From: an uncultured Geobacteraceae bacterium
GTDB taxonomy: Bacteria > Desulfobacterota > Desulfuromonadia > Geobacterales > Pseudopelobacteraceae
Assembly (NCBI GenBank): GCA_903862245.1
Contig: CAIOXL010000057.1
Span: forward strand, 1 to 43,647
Length of the DNA: 43,647 nt
Direction of reading: 5' to 3'
Part shown: piece after piece, positions 16,964-28,682 of the stretch
How the letters are laid out: each line of letters opens with the position of its first letter
How positions within the stretch are numbered: the first letter of the stretch is position 1
Made by a program: the position numbers and the translations under genes
Notes under the pieces: model-generated
Told to the model about the DNA's origin: nothing
Database searches by the model: none
What the model saw: the letters and a program-made list of their open reading frames with translations, nothing else

Positions 16964-19201
16964 CTACGCCCGTTCCAGTCCGGCGAAGCGCACCATGAGT
17001 TTTTTCGGCCCGACCGAGTTGAACCAGACAACCGCCTTCTGCCCGTCACCTTCCCCTTCGATTTTCCTGATGGTGCCGATGCCGAACTTGCCGTGGCGCA
17101 CGCGCATGCCGAGAAAAATGTCGCCATACTCCTCCGACGGTTCGGGAATGACCTGAATATCGTCCGGGTCCGGGAACTCCAACGCGGCAGCCAGATTGTG
17201 GGGAGAAGGGGGAGAGGACTGGGTGCGGGGCGCAGTAAAGCCGACCGTTTGACCGCCATACCCCATGGAGAAGGGCGCTCCCCCCCGCTCTCCCTCTTCC
17301 AGCAGTTCGGCCGGAATATCCTTGATAAAGCGCGACGGCGGGTTTTCCTGTTTCTGGCCGAACAGGTATCTCCGGCGGGCATTCAGCAGGTAAAGCCGTT
17401 CGCGGGCGCGGGTCATGCCGACGTAGCAGAGGCGGCGCTCCTCCTCCATGCCATCCAGATCATCCAGTGAGCGCACATGCGGGAAAAGCCGTTCCTCCAT
17501 GCCGATCATGAAGACAGCCTTGAACTCCAGTCCCTTGGCGGCGTGCAGGGTCATGAGGGTAACCGACGACTGCCCCGCCTCCCCCTGCTCCAGGTCAGAA
17601 ACCAGTGACACCTGCTCCAAAAATTCCGACAGTCCCGCTTCCGGGTTTTTTTCGCTGAACTCCTCGATGGCGGCCAGAAGCTGTTCCAGGTTTTCCAGCC
17701 GTTCGGCATCGTCCGGGTCACCGCTGTTTTTCAGCCGGTCCAGATAGCCGCTTTCCCGCATGACTGTCCGGGTCAGTTCCACCAGGCTGCCGGTTTCTTC
17801 CCGGAATCGTTCCATCAGAGAAACAAACAGGGCAACCTTGCCGCGCGGACCGGCGCTCAGCACTCCGCCGCCGGCGGCGTCACGCAGTGCCTCGAAGAAG
17901 CTGACGCCGCGCGTGCCCGCCTCCAGGGAAATTTTGTCAACGGTGCTGGAACCGATGCCCCGCGCCGGGACGTTGATGATGCGCTTGAACGATACTTCGT
18001 CCGCCGGGTTGTCCAGCACCCGCAGGTAGGCCAGGATATCCTTTACCTCCATGCGGGAATAGAAGCGGACGCCGCCGACAATGTGGTAGGGGAGGGCGCT
18101 GCTGACCAGCGCTTCCTCAATCAGACGGGACTGGGCGTTGGTGCGGTAGAATACCGCCATCTCATCCAGCGGCATACCCCGGCGGAGCAGTTGGGTAATC
18201 TCACGGTTGACGTAGTCGGCTTCTTCCCGGTCCGATTCAACCCGTTCGTAGCGGATCGGTTCCCCGATCGGATTTTCGGTCCAGAGGGTTTTCCCTTTCC
18301 GGCCGAAATTCTGTTTGACCACCTCCCCTGCCGCCGTCAGAATTGTGGCGGTGGAGCGGTAATTCTGCTCCAGCCGGATGATGGTGACGCCGGGAAAATC
18401 TTTCTCAAACTCCAGGATGTTGCGGATGTCAGCCCCGCGCCAGGAGTAGATGGACTGGTCGTCGTCACCGACAACGCAGAGATTTTTACGCTCCCCCGCC
18501 AGCAGGCGGATGAGGGTGTACTGCACCGGGTTGGTGTCCTGGTATTCGTCCACCAGCAGCCACTGAAACCGTTCCCGGTAGAAGGCGCAGACCTCCGGGA
18601 AGCGGGACAGGAGTCGGACGGTCTGGATCATCATATCGCCGAAATCGAGGGCGTTGCACTTTTTGAGGCGCTGCTGATAGGCGGCGTAAATCTCCACCAC
18701 CCGCTGGTTGTAGGTGTCGCCAGGTGCGATGGCGCCGATATCCTCCGGGAAAAGCCCGCGGTTCTTAAAATCGTCAATCCGAGCGGAAACCGCTTTGGCG
18801 GCAAAGCGCTTTTCGTCCAGGTCCATTTCGGCAATGACGTCCTTCAGAAGCCGTTCGCTGTCGCGGTCGTCATAAATGGCAAACGTGGATTGAAAACCGA
18901 GGTGGTGGATGTCGCGGCGGAGGATGCGGCCGCAGGCGGCGTGAAAGGTGGAGATGAGCGGCAGGTCGCCCCCGCCCAGCAGTTTGCCGACCCGCTCTGC
19001 CATTTCCCGCGCCGCCTTGTTGGTGAAGGTAACGGCCATGATGTTCCAGGGGCGTACCCCCCGCTCCCGGATCAGGTGGGCGATGCGGTTGGTGATGACG
19101 CGGGTTTTGCCCGATCCGGCGCCGGCCAGGATCAGCAGCGGCCCCTCGCCGTGCAGCACAGCTTCCTTTTGGGGGGGGTTGAGGTGTTTCAGTAAGTCCA
19201 T
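16964..19201 (-). CDS. pcrA: UvrD/PcrA-family ATP-dependent DNA helicase
   Basis: MDLLKHLNPPQKEAVLHGEGPLLILAGAGSGKTRVITNRIAHLI; VDEYQDTNPVQY; VGDDDQSIYSWRGAD; VTLMTLHAAKGLEF. Confidence 0.96.
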   Translation of the reverse strand: MDLLKHLNPPQKEAVLHGEGPLLILAGAGSGKTRVITNRIAHLIRERGVRPWNIMAVTFTNKAAREMAERVGKLLGGGDLPLISTFHAACGRILRRDIHHLGFQSTFAIYDDRDSERLLKDVIAEMDLDEKRFAAKAVSARIDDFKNRGLFPEDIGAIAPGDTYNQRVVEIYAAYQQRLKKCNALDFGDMMIQTVRLLSRFPEVCAFYRERFQWLLVDEYQDTNPVQYTLIRLLAGERKNLCVVGDDDQSIYSWRGADIRNILEFEKDFPGVTIIRLEQNYRSTATILTAAGEVVKQNFGRKGKTLWTENPIGEPIRYERVESDREEADYVNREITQLLRRGMPLDEMAVFYRTNAQSRLIEEALVSSALPYHIVGGVRFYSRMEVKDILAYLRVLDNPADEVSFKRIINVPARGIGSSTVDKISLEAGTRGVSFFEALRDAAGGGVLSAGPRGKVALFVSLMERFREETGSLVELTRTVMRESGYLDRLKNSGDPDDAERLENLEQLLAAIEEFSEKNPEAGLSEFLEQVSLVSDLEQGEAGQSSVTLMTLHAAKGLEFKAVFMIGMEERLFPHVRSLDDLDGMEEERRLCYVGMTRARERLYLLNARRRYLFGQKQENPPSRFIKDIPAELLEEGERGGAPFSMGYGGQTVGFTAPRTQSSPPSPHNLAAALEFPDPDDIQVIPEPSEEYGDIFLGMRVRHGKFGIGTIRKIEGEGDGQKAVVWFNSVGPKKLMVRFAGLERA

Positions 19202-19291
19202 ATGGTTTTTTCTCGTTATGTTTAGATGCTGCCTACACGTTATGGGGGTCACCTTCAATTGGCATCTGTTACGTACGGATCTCCCGGAAAA

Positions 19292-19369
19292 CTACTTCAC
19301 CCTGCAGGAGAAAGTGGTTGCAACAGCGTCAAGCTGAAACTGCTGGTTCGCATCAAATTGAATCTTCAT
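19292..19369 (-). pseudogene. res: N-terminal remnant of type III restriction enzyme Res subunit
   Basis: MKIQFDANQQFQLDAVA-TTFSCRVK*; first 17 aa match the start of Res/DEAD-helicase subunits as recalled; ATGA overlap with upstream ORF. Confidence 0.6.
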
Positions 19370-20106
19370 TGCGCATCCTTGTCTGTTGCGGTGTAGGCTT
19401 GGTCAGGGCGATTAACACTATCCGGATAGCGCAATGTGAGTAGCCCCTCGGTAACCATGAGTGTCAGGTGTCTATTTCTGATGTTATGTTGGCTTCTATT
19501 GAGCAAACGCGACAACTCTTCAGCCGATAGATAGCGACCTGTGCACAAGCGGAAAATCACCTCTCTAACAAGAGAAACCGGTGCCTTTCCTTTGCTGGAT
19601 ACTGGTTCTGCAAGTTTTTGCAGCTCAACGTTTACCTCATCCAAATGAGAGGAGTCTCCCGGCAAACGTATGGAGTCCTTGTCTGACTGTAATGTGTCAA
19701 AGAGCGTAGGGGCAGTAATGCCGCCCCCGCTTAAGTAGTATCTGCTCCAGCGGCGCCGGTTATCGGACTCCAGCACTCCAAGAGTGCAGAGCCCTTGCAG
19801 CATCCTGGTAATCTCGACCGGATGATCGGTCAGCAACTCCTGAAGCCGTGTATTTGAAACCTCATTTTCAAGGTGTGCGGTGGCAAGCGCCTGCAACTCA
19901 GAAGGTGATACGTTGTTTTCGATAAAACGCGCTGAATAGCGTTCCTTCAACGCTGATAACGTTTCATCGGGGATGAGGCTAACCATGGCGCTATAAGTTT
20001 CCCAAAAGCTTCGAGGGAAGCCGCCTTTGGCAGACTTAAATTCCCAGTCGGTTGTTTCACCAACTCGGGCAGCCCCAAGTATTTTATCGAGCAAATCAGG
20101 AGACAT
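19366..20106 (-). pseudogene. AlbA_2/Schlafen-type (RecG-like) protein with large in-frame internal deletion
   Basis: N-terminus MSPDLLDKILGAARVGETTDWEFKSAKGGFPRSFWETYSAM is an AlbA_2 start that jumps to the C-terminal region ...LQELLTDHPVEITRMLQGLCTLGVLESDNRRRWSRYYL...; central fold missing near 19983. Confidence 0.65.
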
Positions 20107-20119
20107 GTGCGTATGCCCC

Positions 20120-20233
20120 TTACACTGTCTTAAAGCTGGTGACGCCGACAGTCTTACTCAGAGGCTGTTCCTGCCGTGTATCTCCGACTATGTCATGGGA
20201 GGTAAGGTCAAGTTTTTCGGGTTGGTCTGTCAT
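20120..20233 (-). pseudogene. mod: N-terminal remnant of type III R-M methyltransferase Mod
   Basis: SD (AGAGGAAC) then MTDQPEKLDLTSHDIVGDTRQEQPLSKTVGVTSFKTV*; first ~20 aa match type III Mod N-termini as recalled. Confidence 0.55.
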
Positions 20234-20558
20234 GGTTTGTTCCTCTGTTCGGATATGGAAAGTCGGGTTCATCATACGGGTGTGTAAAAGAATGGATGCG
20301 AAGCTACTATAAATCTCTGCGGTACACAAGAAAACAGCAGCATAAAACCTGATTACGAAATGGTAATCCATCTGCGGACAAGAAACATTGCTAAAGCTTG
20401 ACAGGGAATACCACATTTTAAAACATTGGTTCTGAATTGTAAAAATGGTATTGCATTCTGGGCAATCTCTCTGTAAAAGGTTTGAGCAGAGTGAAATTTT
20501 GTTTGCCGTTGTTTTGGTCGCGATAATAACAGTCGATTTTTTTTGGAGGTGGCGGATC

Positions 20559-21251
20559 ATGGCGGTTGTCTGTACAAGCATAGAAGAGGCGCTGGAGGGG
20601 ATTCGTGATGGTGCCAGTATCATGGCCGGCGGTTTCGGACTGGTGGGTATTCCGGAAAAGCTGATTCAGGGGCTGCGCGAGTCCGGAGTGTGTGACCTGA
20701 CGGTCATTTCCAATAACTGCGGCGTGGACGGCTGGGGGCTTGGCATTCTCCTTCAGAACAAACAGATCAGAAAAATGGTCTCCTCCTACGTCGGCGAAAA
20801 CAAGGAGTTCGAGCGGCAGTATCTGGCGGGCGAACTGGAGGTGGAGCTGGTGCCGCAGGGAACCCTGGCGGAACGGATCCGGGCCGGCGGTGCCGGCATT
20901 CCCGCCTTTTACACTCCTGCCGGCGTCGGCACTCCCATTGCGGAGGGGCGCGAGACACGGCTTTTCGGTGCCAAGGAGTACCTGCTGGAAACCGGTCTGA
21001 CCGCTGATTTTTCGATTGTAAAAGCCTGGAAGGGGGACCGTTTCGGCAATCTGGTCTACCGCAAGACCGCCCGTAACTTCAACCCGATGATGGCGGCCGC
21101 CGGTAAAATCACCATCGCCGAGGTGGAGGAACTGGTGGAGCCGGGTGAACTCGATCCTGACCAGATTCACACCCCCAGCATTTACGTACAGCGCATCATC
21201 GCCTGCAGCGGCCATGAGAAGCGGGTCGAGCGCCGCACCGTGCGGAAATAG
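20559..21251 (+). CDS. scoA: 3-oxoacid/succinyl-CoA:acetate CoA-transferase subunit A
   Basis: [43 protein letters not shown] before ATG 20559; followed by B subunit. Confidence 0.92.
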   Translation: MAVVCTSIEEALEGIRDGASIMAGGFGLVGIPEKLIQGLRESGVCDLTVISNNCGVDGWGLGILLQNKQIRKMVSSYVGENKEFERQYLAGELEVELVPQGTLAERIRAGGAGIPAFYTPAGVGTPIAEGRETRLFGAKEYLLETGLTADFSIVKAWKGDRFGNLVYRKTARNFNPMMAAAGKITIAEVEELVEPGELDPDQIHTPSIYVQRIIACSGHEKRVERRTVRK

Positions 21252-21263
21252 AAAGGAGCTACC

Positions 21264-21905
21264 ATGGCATTGACGCGCGAAGAGATGGCCCAACGGGCTG
21301 CGCAGGAAATTGAAGACGGCTATTACGTCAACCTGGGGATCGGTATGCCGACCCTGGTGGCAAATTATATCCCCGAGGGGAAACGGGTGGTGCTGCAGTC
21401 CGAAAACGGTCTGCTCGGTATCGGCCCCTATCCGGCCGAGGAGGATCTGGACCCGGATCTGATCAACGCCGGCAAGGAAACCATCACGATGATTACCGGC
21501 TCCAGTACCTTCAGCAGCGCCGAGTCCTTTGCCATGATCCGGGGGGGGCATATCGACCTGGCTATTCTGGGGGGGATGGAGGCTTCCGCTTCGGGCGATC
21601 TGGCCAACTGGGTAATCCCGGGCAAGATGGTCAAGGGGATGGGGGGCGCCATGGACCTGGTGCACGGTGCCAAGCGGATCGTGGTGTTGATGGAGCATTG
21701 CAATAAGCTGGGGGAAACAAAGATTCTCAACAGCTGCACCCTGCCGCTGACCGGCAAGGGGGTGATTAACCGGATCATCACCGACCGGGCGGTGCTGGAC
21801 GTCACCCCGGAAGGGTTGCGTCTCGTTGAGGTTGCTCCCGGCTATACCCCCGCTGATATCCAGGCCTGCAGCGAACCGAAGCTGATTATGCCGCTGGCGC
21901 TTTAA
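21264..21905 (+). CDS. scoB: 3-oxoacid/succinyl-CoA:acetate CoA-transferase subunit B
   Basis: [39 protein letters not shown], catalytic Glu region SENG. Confidence 0.94.
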   Translation: MALTREEMAQRAAQEIEDGYYVNLGIGMPTLVANYIPEGKRVVLQSENGLLGIGPYPAEEDLDPDLINAGKETITMITGSSTFSSAESFAMIRGGHIDLAILGGMEASASGDLANWVIPGKMVKGMGGAMDLVHGAKRIVVLMEHCNKLGETKILNSCTLPLTGKGVINRIITDRAVLDVTPEGLRLVEVAPGYTPADIQACSEPKLIMPLAL

Positions 21906-21912
21906 TTATTTC

Positions 21913-21952
21913 GCACCAAACCCCTCTAACTCTCCTCTTAAGAGGGGAAACT
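21913..21952. repeat. Diverged copy of the CCACCCCTAACCCCTCC REP-like repeat
   Basis: CACCAAACCCCTCTAACTCTCCTCTTAAGAGGGGAAACT resembles 2438..2470. Confidence 0.45.
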
Positions 21953-21964
21953 TCAAGGCCTCCC

Positions 21965-22000
21965 AAAAGACCCGGTCATCGGCCGGGTCTTTTGTTTTTT
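21965..22000 (+). terminator. Rho-independent terminator after scoB
   Basis: AAAAGACCCGG TCATCGG CCGGGTCTTTT GTTTTTT. Confidence 0.9.
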
Positions 22001-22153
22001 GCCGATTGCGTAAAATGTACTCATTCGTGTGCGATAATTACTCATAAACGGTTGTGCGTGCTCTGCCGCTTTCTGCCGATGGTCGCGGGTATAACGGCTA
22101 ACTAGCTAACTTATAGAGGCGGCACCGGTGGCAGTATCGGTCGGTATCAGGTG

Positions 22154-22169
22154 TGGCACGTTCTCTGCT
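22154..22169 (+). promoter_or_regulatory. Candidate sigma-54 (-24/-12) promoter upstream of gltB
   Basis: TGGCACG-TTCT-CTGCT against consensus TGGCACG-N4-TTGCW (one mismatch, invariant GG and GC spaced correctly). Confidence 0.6.
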
Positions 22170-22232
22170 AATGAAATCTGCCCGCACCATGTGCGGATCA
22201 CACATAAAAAGAAAATGTACAAGGGTTCCCCC

Positions 22233-25200
22233 ATGAAAAGCAACGGACTACCGGTAAAACAGGGCCTTTACGATCCCCAGATGGAACATGACGCATGCGG
22301 CGTCGGTTTTGTTGTCAATATGAAAGGCAAGAAGTCACACGAGATCGTCAGTCAGGCTCTCGAAATCCTTGTCAATCTTGATCACCGCGGTGCCTGCGGA
22401 TGCGAACCGAATACGGGGGACGGCGCCGGAATTCTTATGCAGATGCCGGATCGTTTTCTCCGTTCGGTCTGCGAACCGCTTGGTCTGGAGCTGCCGGAAC
22501 CGTTTCATTACGGTGTGGGCATGGTGTTTACCTCGCCGAAAGCGACCGAGCGTAACAGTGCCCGCCATATACTGGAAAAGATTCTGGTTGAAGAAGGGGT
22601 TGAACTGATCGGCTGGCGCAATGTGCCGACCGACAATTCCTCTCTGGGGAATACCGCCTGGGAAGGGGAGCCGATGGTGCGGCAGCTGTTCCTCAAACGC
22701 CCGCTTGACTGTGCCGATGAACAGGCGTTCAGCCGCAAGCTGTATATCATCAACCAGCGGGCGACCAACGAGATCCGCCGCGCCGGCGTTGACGAGAACT
22801 GGTACGTCTGCAGCCTTTCCACCCGGACCATAATCTACAAGGGGATGCTCATGCCGGTTCAGGTTGACCGGTATTTCCCGGAGCTGCGTGACCCGGCCAT
22901 GGAAAGCGCCATCGCCCTGGTGCATTCCCGCTTCTCCACCAATACGTTCCCCAGCTGGGATCGTGCCCACCCCTATCATTTCCTGGCCCACAACGGTGAG
23001 ATCAATACCCTGCGCGGTAACGTCAACTGGATGAACGCCCGCCAGAACCATATTACCAGCGAGCTGTTCGGCGATGACGTAAAGAAGCTGCTGCCGATCA
23101 TCAATACCGGGGGGTCCGATTCGGGCATGTTCGATAACTGTCTGGAGCTGCTGGTCATGAGCGGCCGCTCCCTCCCCCATGCCATTATGATGATGGTTCC
23201 TGAACCGTGGGAAAATCATGCCGGCATGAGCGAGGAAAAACGGGCTTTTTATGAATATCACTCCTGCCTGATGGCGCCGTGGGACGGTCCCGCTGCTATC
23301 GCCTTTACCGACGGCCGCAGCATCGGGGCGGTTCTTGACCGTAACGGCCTGCGTCCTTCCCGCTACTACATCACCAGTGATGATCTGGTCATTATGGCTT
23401 CGGAAGCGGGGGTTCTGAAAATCGAACCGGGCCGCATTCTGAGCAAGGGGCGGCTCCAGCCGGGGCAGATGTTTCTGGTGGATACGGAGCAGGGGCGCAT
23501 CGTACCGGACGGAGAGATCAAACAGGAACTGGCGGCAGCCAATCCATACGCCGCGTGGTTGCGCGATAATTACGTCCTGCTGGAAGACCTGCCGTTCGCA
23601 ACCGGGATGCATTTGCCGGATCAGGGCAGTCTGGTTCAGCGCCAGCAGGCCTTCGGCTATACCTACGAAGATCAGCGTGTTGTTCTTGGACCGATGGCGG
23701 TCGACGGCATGCAGCCGCTTGGCTCCATGGGGACTGATACCCCGCTGGCGGTGCTCTCCAGCAAGAACCAGATGCTGTACAACTATTTCAAGCAGCTGTT
23801 TGCCCAGGTAACCAATCCGCCCATCGACCCGATCCGTGAAGAGATTGTCACCTCCACGATTACGTTGATCGGTTCGGAAGGGAACTTGCTGGAACCGACT
23901 GCGTCCAACGCACGGCGAATCAAGCTGGACAGCCCGTTCCTGTGCAATCAGGAGTTGGAGAAACTGCGGCAGATTGACCGCCCCGGCTTCAAGTCCGCGA
24001 CGCTGTCGCTGCTCTTCCCGGTATCGCGCGGCGCTGCGGCAATGGAAAGAGGACTGGAGGCACTGTTTGCGGCCGCCGATGTGGCGGTGGAGGCGGGGAG
24101 TAACATCCTGATCCTTTCCGATCGCGGTGTCGATGGCGACAATGCTGCTATTCCGGCGCTGCTGGCGGTTTCCGGCCTGCATCACCATCTGGTTGCCAGC
24201 GGCACCCGCACCCTGGTCTCACTGGTGCTGGAATCGGGTGAGCCGCGCGAAGTGCATCACTTTGCCGTACTGCTCGGGTACGGCGTTAATGCCATCAACC
24301 CCTATCTGGCTTTTGAATCACTGGATGACATGATTCTGCAGGGTATGCTTCCGGGGCTCGATCACAAAAAAGCGGTCAAGAACTTCATAAAAGCCTCCAT
24401 CAAGGGTGTGGTCAAGACCATGGCCAAGATGGGGATTTCCACCGTGCAGAGCTATCGCGGCGCCCAGATCTTCGAGGCGGTCGGTCTGCATCAAACAGTG
24501 ATCGACCGCTACTTCACCTGGACACCGTCGCGCATCGGCGGGACCGATATTGACGGCATTGCCCGGGAGCTGATGGAGCGCCACGCACGGGCCTATCCGG
24601 AGCGGGTGGCCCCTGAAGCGGCTCTCCCAGCGGGAGGCGTGTACCAGTGGCGCAAGGACGGCGAGGAGCACCAGTACAATCCGCTGACCATCACCTCCCT
24701 GCAGAAGGCGACCCGCACGGATGATTATCGGGAGTTCAAGGTGTTCTCCTCACTGATCGACGACCAGAACACGCGTCACTACACCCTGCGCGGCCTGCTG
24801 AACTTCAAGGATAACATGCCGTCAGTACCGCTTGACGAGGTAGAGCCGGTTGAAACGATTATGCGCCGATTCAAGACCGGTGCCATGTCCTACGGCTCCA
24901 TCAGCAAGGAGGCTCACGAAGCGCTGGCGATCGCCATGAACCGCATCGGCGGCAGATCCAACACCGGCGAGGGGGGCGAAGATCCAGAACGCTTTACCTG
25001 GACCAACGAACAGGGTGACTCAAAAAACAGCAACATCAAGCAGGTGGCATCGGGACGCTTCGGGGTTACCAGTGAATACCTGACCAATGCCGGCGAACTG
25101 CAGATCAAGATGGCCCAGGGGGCTAAACCGGGTGAGGGGGGCGAACTGCCCGGCCACAAGGTGTATCCATGGATCGCCAAAACCCGCCACACCACGCCGG

Positions 25201-26813
25201 GTGTCGGTCTGGTCTCGCCGCCGCCGCACCATGATATCTATTCCATCGAGGATCTTGCTGAGTTGATCCACGACCTGAAAAACGCCAACCGGCGCGCCCG
25301 CATCAGCGTCAAGCTGGTGTCTGAAGTCGGCGTCGGCACGATTGCCGCCGGGGTGGCCAAGGCTCACGCCGATGTCGTGCTGATCAGCGGCTACGACGGC
25401 GGCACCGGAGCATCGCCGATCTCCAGCATCAAGCATGCCGGCCTTCCCTGGGAGCTCGGTCTGGCCGAAACACATCAAACGCTGCTGCTGAACAATCTGC
25501 GCAGCAGGATTATCATTGAAGCGGACGGCCAGTTAAAGACCGGTCGCGACGTGGCCATTGCCGCTCTGCTCGGTGCGGAGGAATTCGGGTTTGCCACCGC
25601 TCCGCTGGTGACGCTGGGATGCGTCATGATGCGGGTCTGCCACAGCAATACCTGCCCGACCGGTGTTGCCACCCAGGACCCGGAACTGCGCAAAAATTTC
25701 AGCGGCAAGCCGGAGTATGTGGTCAACTTCATGCGCTTTGTCGCACAGGAACTGCGTGAGATCATGGCCCAGCTCGGTTTCCGCACCCTGAACGAAATGG
25801 TCGGACGGTGCGACGTGCTGGAGGCTAATAAAGCGGTCAATCACTGGAAGGCCCAGGGGCTTGATTTCTCAAAAATACTGTATCAGCCGAAAGTGGCGCT
25901 GAATGTGGGCCGGTACTGCACCGAAAAACAGGACCACGGGCTGGAGAAATCCATCGATATGAGCACCCTGCTGGACCTGTGCCAGCCGGCCATCGAGCGG
26001 GGCGAAAAGGTCAGTGCCGAATTGCCGATTACCAACGTTGACCGGGTCGCCGGGACCATTCTTGGCAACGAGATCACCCGCCAGCACGGCGCCGCCGGTC
26101 TGCCTGACGATACGGTTACCCTCACGTTCAACGGTTCCGCAGGGCAGAGCTTCGGGGCATTCATACCGAGCGGCATTACCATGAAGCTGTCGGGCGACGC
26201 CAATGACTATCTGGGCAAAGGGCTGAGCGGCGGTAAAATTATGGTGTATCCGCCGGTCGGCTCAATTTTTAAGGCGGAAGAGAATATCATCGCCGGCAAT
26301 GTGGCGTTCTACGGGGCAACCAGCGGTACGGCGTATATCCGTGGTATGGCAGGCGAGCGGTTCTGTGTGCGCAACTCAGGGGCCGATGCGGTTGTTGAGG
26401 GGGTAGGCGATCACGGCTGCGAGTATATGACCGGTGGCACAGTAGTTATACTCGGCCAGACCGGTCGCAATTTTGCCGCCGGTATGAGCGGCGGTGTTGC
26501 CTATGTCTTTGACGCAGAGGGCGATTTTGCCTCCCGCTGCAACGGGGAGATGGTCGGTCTGGAACAGCTTGATGTCGCCGATGCCGCGATCCTCAAGGGG
26601 ATGATCGAAAAGCATGAGGAACACACCGGAAGCTCACTGGCTACGATGATGCTGATCAATTGGCAGAATGTCCTGCCGCAGTTTGTCAAGGTGATGCCGG
26701 CTGATTACAAACGGGTATTGCAGGCGCTTGACCGGGCACGGGCTGCCGGTCTCAGCGGCGATGATGCACTGGCCGCAGCGTTTGAAGAAAACTCGCACAG
26801 CGGCGGGCACTGA
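22233..26813 (+). CDS. gltB: Glutamate synthase (NADPH) large subunit
   Basis: [28 protein letters not shown] (N-terminal Cys amidotransferase), FMN/Fe-S domain [33 protein letters not shown]-terminal GXGXG-type domain. Confidence 0.97.
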   Translation: MKSNGLPVKQGLYDPQMEHDACGVGFVVNMKGKKSHEIVSQALEILVNLDHRGACGCEPNTGDGAGILMQMPDRFLRSVCEPLGLELPEPFHYGVGMVFTSPKATERNSARHILEKILVEEGVELIGWRNVPTDNSSLGNTAWEGEPMVRQLFLKRPLDCADEQAFSRKLYIINQRATNEIRRAGVDENWYVCSLSTRTIIYKGMLMPVQVDRYFPELRDPAMESAIALVHSRFSTNTFPSWDRAHPYHFLAHNGEINTLRGNVNWMNARQNHITSELFGDDVKKLLPIINTGGSDSGMFDNCLELLVMSGRSLPHAIMMMVPEPWENHAGMSEEKRAFYEYHSCLMAPWDGPAAIAFTDGRSIGAVLDRNGLRPSRYYITSDDLVIMASEAGVLKIEPGRILSKGRLQPGQMFLVDTEQGRIVPDGEIKQELAAANPYAAWLRDNYVLLEDLPFATGMHLPDQGSLVQRQQAFGYTYEDQRVVLGPMAVDGMQPLGSMGTDTPLAVLSSKNQMLYNYFKQLFAQVTNPPIDPIREEIVTSTITLIGSEGNLLEPTASNARRIKLDSPFLCNQELEKLRQIDRPGFKSATLSLLFPVSRGAAAMERGLEALFAAADVAVEAGSNILILSDRGVDGDNAAIPALLAVSGLHHHLVASGTRTLVSLVLESGEPREVHHFAVLLGYGVNAINPYLAFESLDDMILQGMLPGLDHKKAVKNFIKASIKGVVKTMAKMGISTVQSYRGAQIFEAVGLHQTVIDRYFTWTPSRIGGTDIDGIARELMERHARAYPERVAPEAALPAGGVYQWRKDGEEHQYNPLTITSLQKATRTDDYREFKVFSSLIDDQNTRHYTLRGLLNFKDNMPSVPLDEVEPVETIMRRFKTGAMSYGSISKEAHEALAIAMNRIGGRSNTGEGGEDPERFTWTNEQGDSKNSNIKQVASGRFGVTSEYLTNAGELQIKMAQGAKPGEGGELPGHKVYPWIAKTRHTTPGVGLVSPPPHHDIYSIEDLAELIHDLKNANRRARISVKLVSEVGVGTIAAGVAKAHADVVLISGYDGGTGASPISSIKHAGLPWELGLAETHQTLLLNNLRSRIIIEADGQLKTGRDVAIAALLGAEEFGFATAPLVTLGCVMMRVCHSNTCPTGVATQDPELRKNFSGKPEYVVNFMRFVAQELREIMAQLGFRTLNEMVGRCDVLEANKAVNHWKAQGLDFSKILYQPKVALNVGRYCTEKQDHGLEKSIDMSTLLDLCQPAIERGEKVSAELPITNVDRVAGTILGNEITRQHGAAGLPDDTVTLTFNGSAGQSFGAFIPSGITMKLSGDANDYLGKGLSGGKIMVYPPVGSIFKAEENIIAGNVAFYGATSGTAYIRGMAGERFCVRNSGADAVVEGVGDHGCEYMTGGTVVILGQTGRNFAAGMSGGVAYVFDAEGDFASRCNGEMVGLEQLDVADAAILKGMIEKHEEHTGSSLATMMLINWQNVLPQFVKVMPADYKRVLQALDRARAAGLSGDDALAAAFEENSHSGGH

Positions 26814-26900
26814 ACCGATTCTACCCATCACTTCCTTCCTGTAGCAGGGTGGAGGCGGGACGTACTACTACTAAAGACAGCTGATACAGGGAAATGACTT

Positions 26901-28382
26901 ATGGGAAAACCGACTGGATTTATGGAATATATTCGCGAAGTGCCGGCTGATCGACCGCCGCTGGAGCGTATTAACGATTGGGACGAATTCCACCTGCATA
27001 TGCCGGTTGAGCAGCTGCGCACCCAGGGTGCCCGCTGTATGGATTGCGGTGTTCCGTTCTGCCACAGTGGGGTGCTGATCAGCGGCATGGCCAGCGGCTG
27101 CCCGATCAACAATCTGATCCCCGAGTGGAATGACCTGGTTTATCGCGGCCTGTGGCACCAGGCATTGGACCGGCTGCTTAAAACCAACAACTTTCCGGAG
27201 TTTACCGGACGGGTCTGCCCGGCTCCGTGTGAAGGGTCCTGCACACTGTCGAGTATCGATCCGGCGGTGACCATCAAGAACATCGAAGTCAGCATTATCG
27301 AGCGCGGCTTTGATGAAGGGTGGGTTGTCCCGGCACCTCCTGCCGCCCGTACCGGGAAAAAAGTCGCCGTGGTCGGCTCCGGCCCCGCAGGACTTTCGGC
27401 CGCTGCCCAGCTGAACAAGGCCGGCCACAGCGTGACGGTCTTTGAACGGGCCGATCTGCCGGGCGGCCTCCTCATGTACGGCATCCCCAATATGAAACTG
27501 GACAAGCGTCAGGTGGTGCTGCGCCGTATTGCGTTGATGGAAGCCGAAGGGATCACCTTTGTCTGCAATACCGAGGTTGGGGGGGAGAGCCTCCCGACAG
27601 CGCAATTACGCCGCAAATTTGATGCGGTGGTGGTGACGACCGGCGCTACCCTGCCGCGCGATCTTCCCATTGAAGGGCGCAGTCTGAAAGGTATCCATTT
27701 TGCCATGGAATTTCTGACGGCCAACACCAAAGCACTCCTGAACGGCACCGATGATTTCATCTCAGCCAAAGGGAAGGATGTTATTATTATCGGGGGGGGT
27801 GACACCGGGACCGACTGTGCCGGCACTTCGCTTCGTCATGGCTGCAATAGTGTCACCCAGCTGGAAATCATGCCCCGCTCCCCGGATGAGCGTGCGGCTG
27901 ACAACCCCTGGCCGGAGTGGCCGAAAACCCACAAGGTGGATTATGGTCAGGAAGAGGCTGCCGCCAAGTTTGGAGCCGATCCTCGTGTGTTCCTGACCAC
28001 CGCCACCCGGTTCGAAGGGGATCAGGATGGAGCGGTCTGCGCAGTTCATACGGTTGAGGTCGTCTGGGAAAAGAATGAGAAGGGGCAGTTTATCCCGCGT
28101 CCGCTTCCCGGTACCGAGCAGGTCCGCCCCGCTCAGCTGGTGCTGCTGGCCATGGGTTTTCTGGGGCCGGAGCAGCCGCTCATCGACTCCCTCGGGCTTG
28201 AACGGGACCCGCGCAGTAACATTAAAGCGGAGTTTGGAGCGTACAGTACCAGCATTCCTGGTATTTTTGCCGCCGGCGATTGCCGTCGCGGCCAAAGCCT
28301 TGTGGTGTGGGCCTTTAACGAAGGGCGCGGGGCGGCTCGCGAATGTGATCGCTACCTGATGGGGGGGAGCGAACTGCCGTAA
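26901..28382 (+). CDS. gltD: Glutamate synthase small subunit
   Basis: [51 protein letters not shown]. Confidence 0.97.
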   Translation: MGKPTGFMEYIREVPADRPPLERINDWDEFHLHMPVEQLRTQGARCMDCGVPFCHSGVLISGMASGCPINNLIPEWNDLVYRGLWHQALDRLLKTNNFPEFTGRVCPAPCEGSCTLSSIDPAVTIKNIEVSIIERGFDEGWVVPAPPAARTGKKVAVVGSGPAGLSAAAQLNKAGHSVTVFERADLPGGLLMYGIPNMKLDKRQVVLRRIALMEAEGITFVCNTEVGGESLPTAQLRRKFDAVVVTTGATLPRDLPIEGRSLKGIHFAMEFLTANTKALLNGTDDFISAKGKDVIIIGGGDTGTDCAGTSLRHGCNSVTQLEIMPRSPDERAADNPWPEWPKTHKVDYGQEEAAAKFGADPRVFLTTATRFEGDQDGAVCAVHTVEVVWEKNEKGQFIPRPLPGTEQVRPAQLVLLAMGFLGPEQPLIDSLGLERDPRSNIKAEFGAYSTSIPGIFAAGDCRRGQSLVVWAFNEGRGAARECDRYLMGGSELP

Positions 28383-28443
28383 GGGGCTCGCAAACAGCTC
28401 CGGCAGGGACGGTTACAGATCAAATACGTAACATGTGCGGCGA

Positions 28444-28480
28444 CGAAGCCCGCCCGACTCTGTCGGGCGGGCTTCGTTTT
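28444..28480 (+). terminator. Rho-independent terminator after gltD
   Basis: CGAAGCCCGCCCGAC TCT GTCGGGCGGGCTTCG TTTT. Confidence 0.92.
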
Positions 28481-28682
28481 GTATACAAAATATCTCCCAC
28501 GTAATTTTCATAATACTTAAATAGCTTTTGTGAAAGTATAATAGCTTGCATCTTGTCATGGATTTGATGTAGAAGACGTCACAGCGCGTATAAAGTTGAC
28601 ATTTACGCCAAGGTGCAGCCCGGATTTTTCGAGTATCAATGAAAGTGAAATATGCTGTTACTAAGCGTGCAGGAGTCGGTTC

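Noticed and set aside
18083-19195. 370-codon plus-strand ORF over uvrD/pcrA
   Set aside because: Antisense shadow of a strongly supported helicase.
20418-21698. 426-codon minus-strand ORF across scoA/scoB
   Set aside because: Spans two coding genes antisense and has no protein-like motifs; reads as an artefact.
22335-24188. 617-codon antisense ORF inside gltB
   Set aside because: Shadow ORF from high-GC codon bias on the opposite strand of a well-supported gltB; no recognisable domain.
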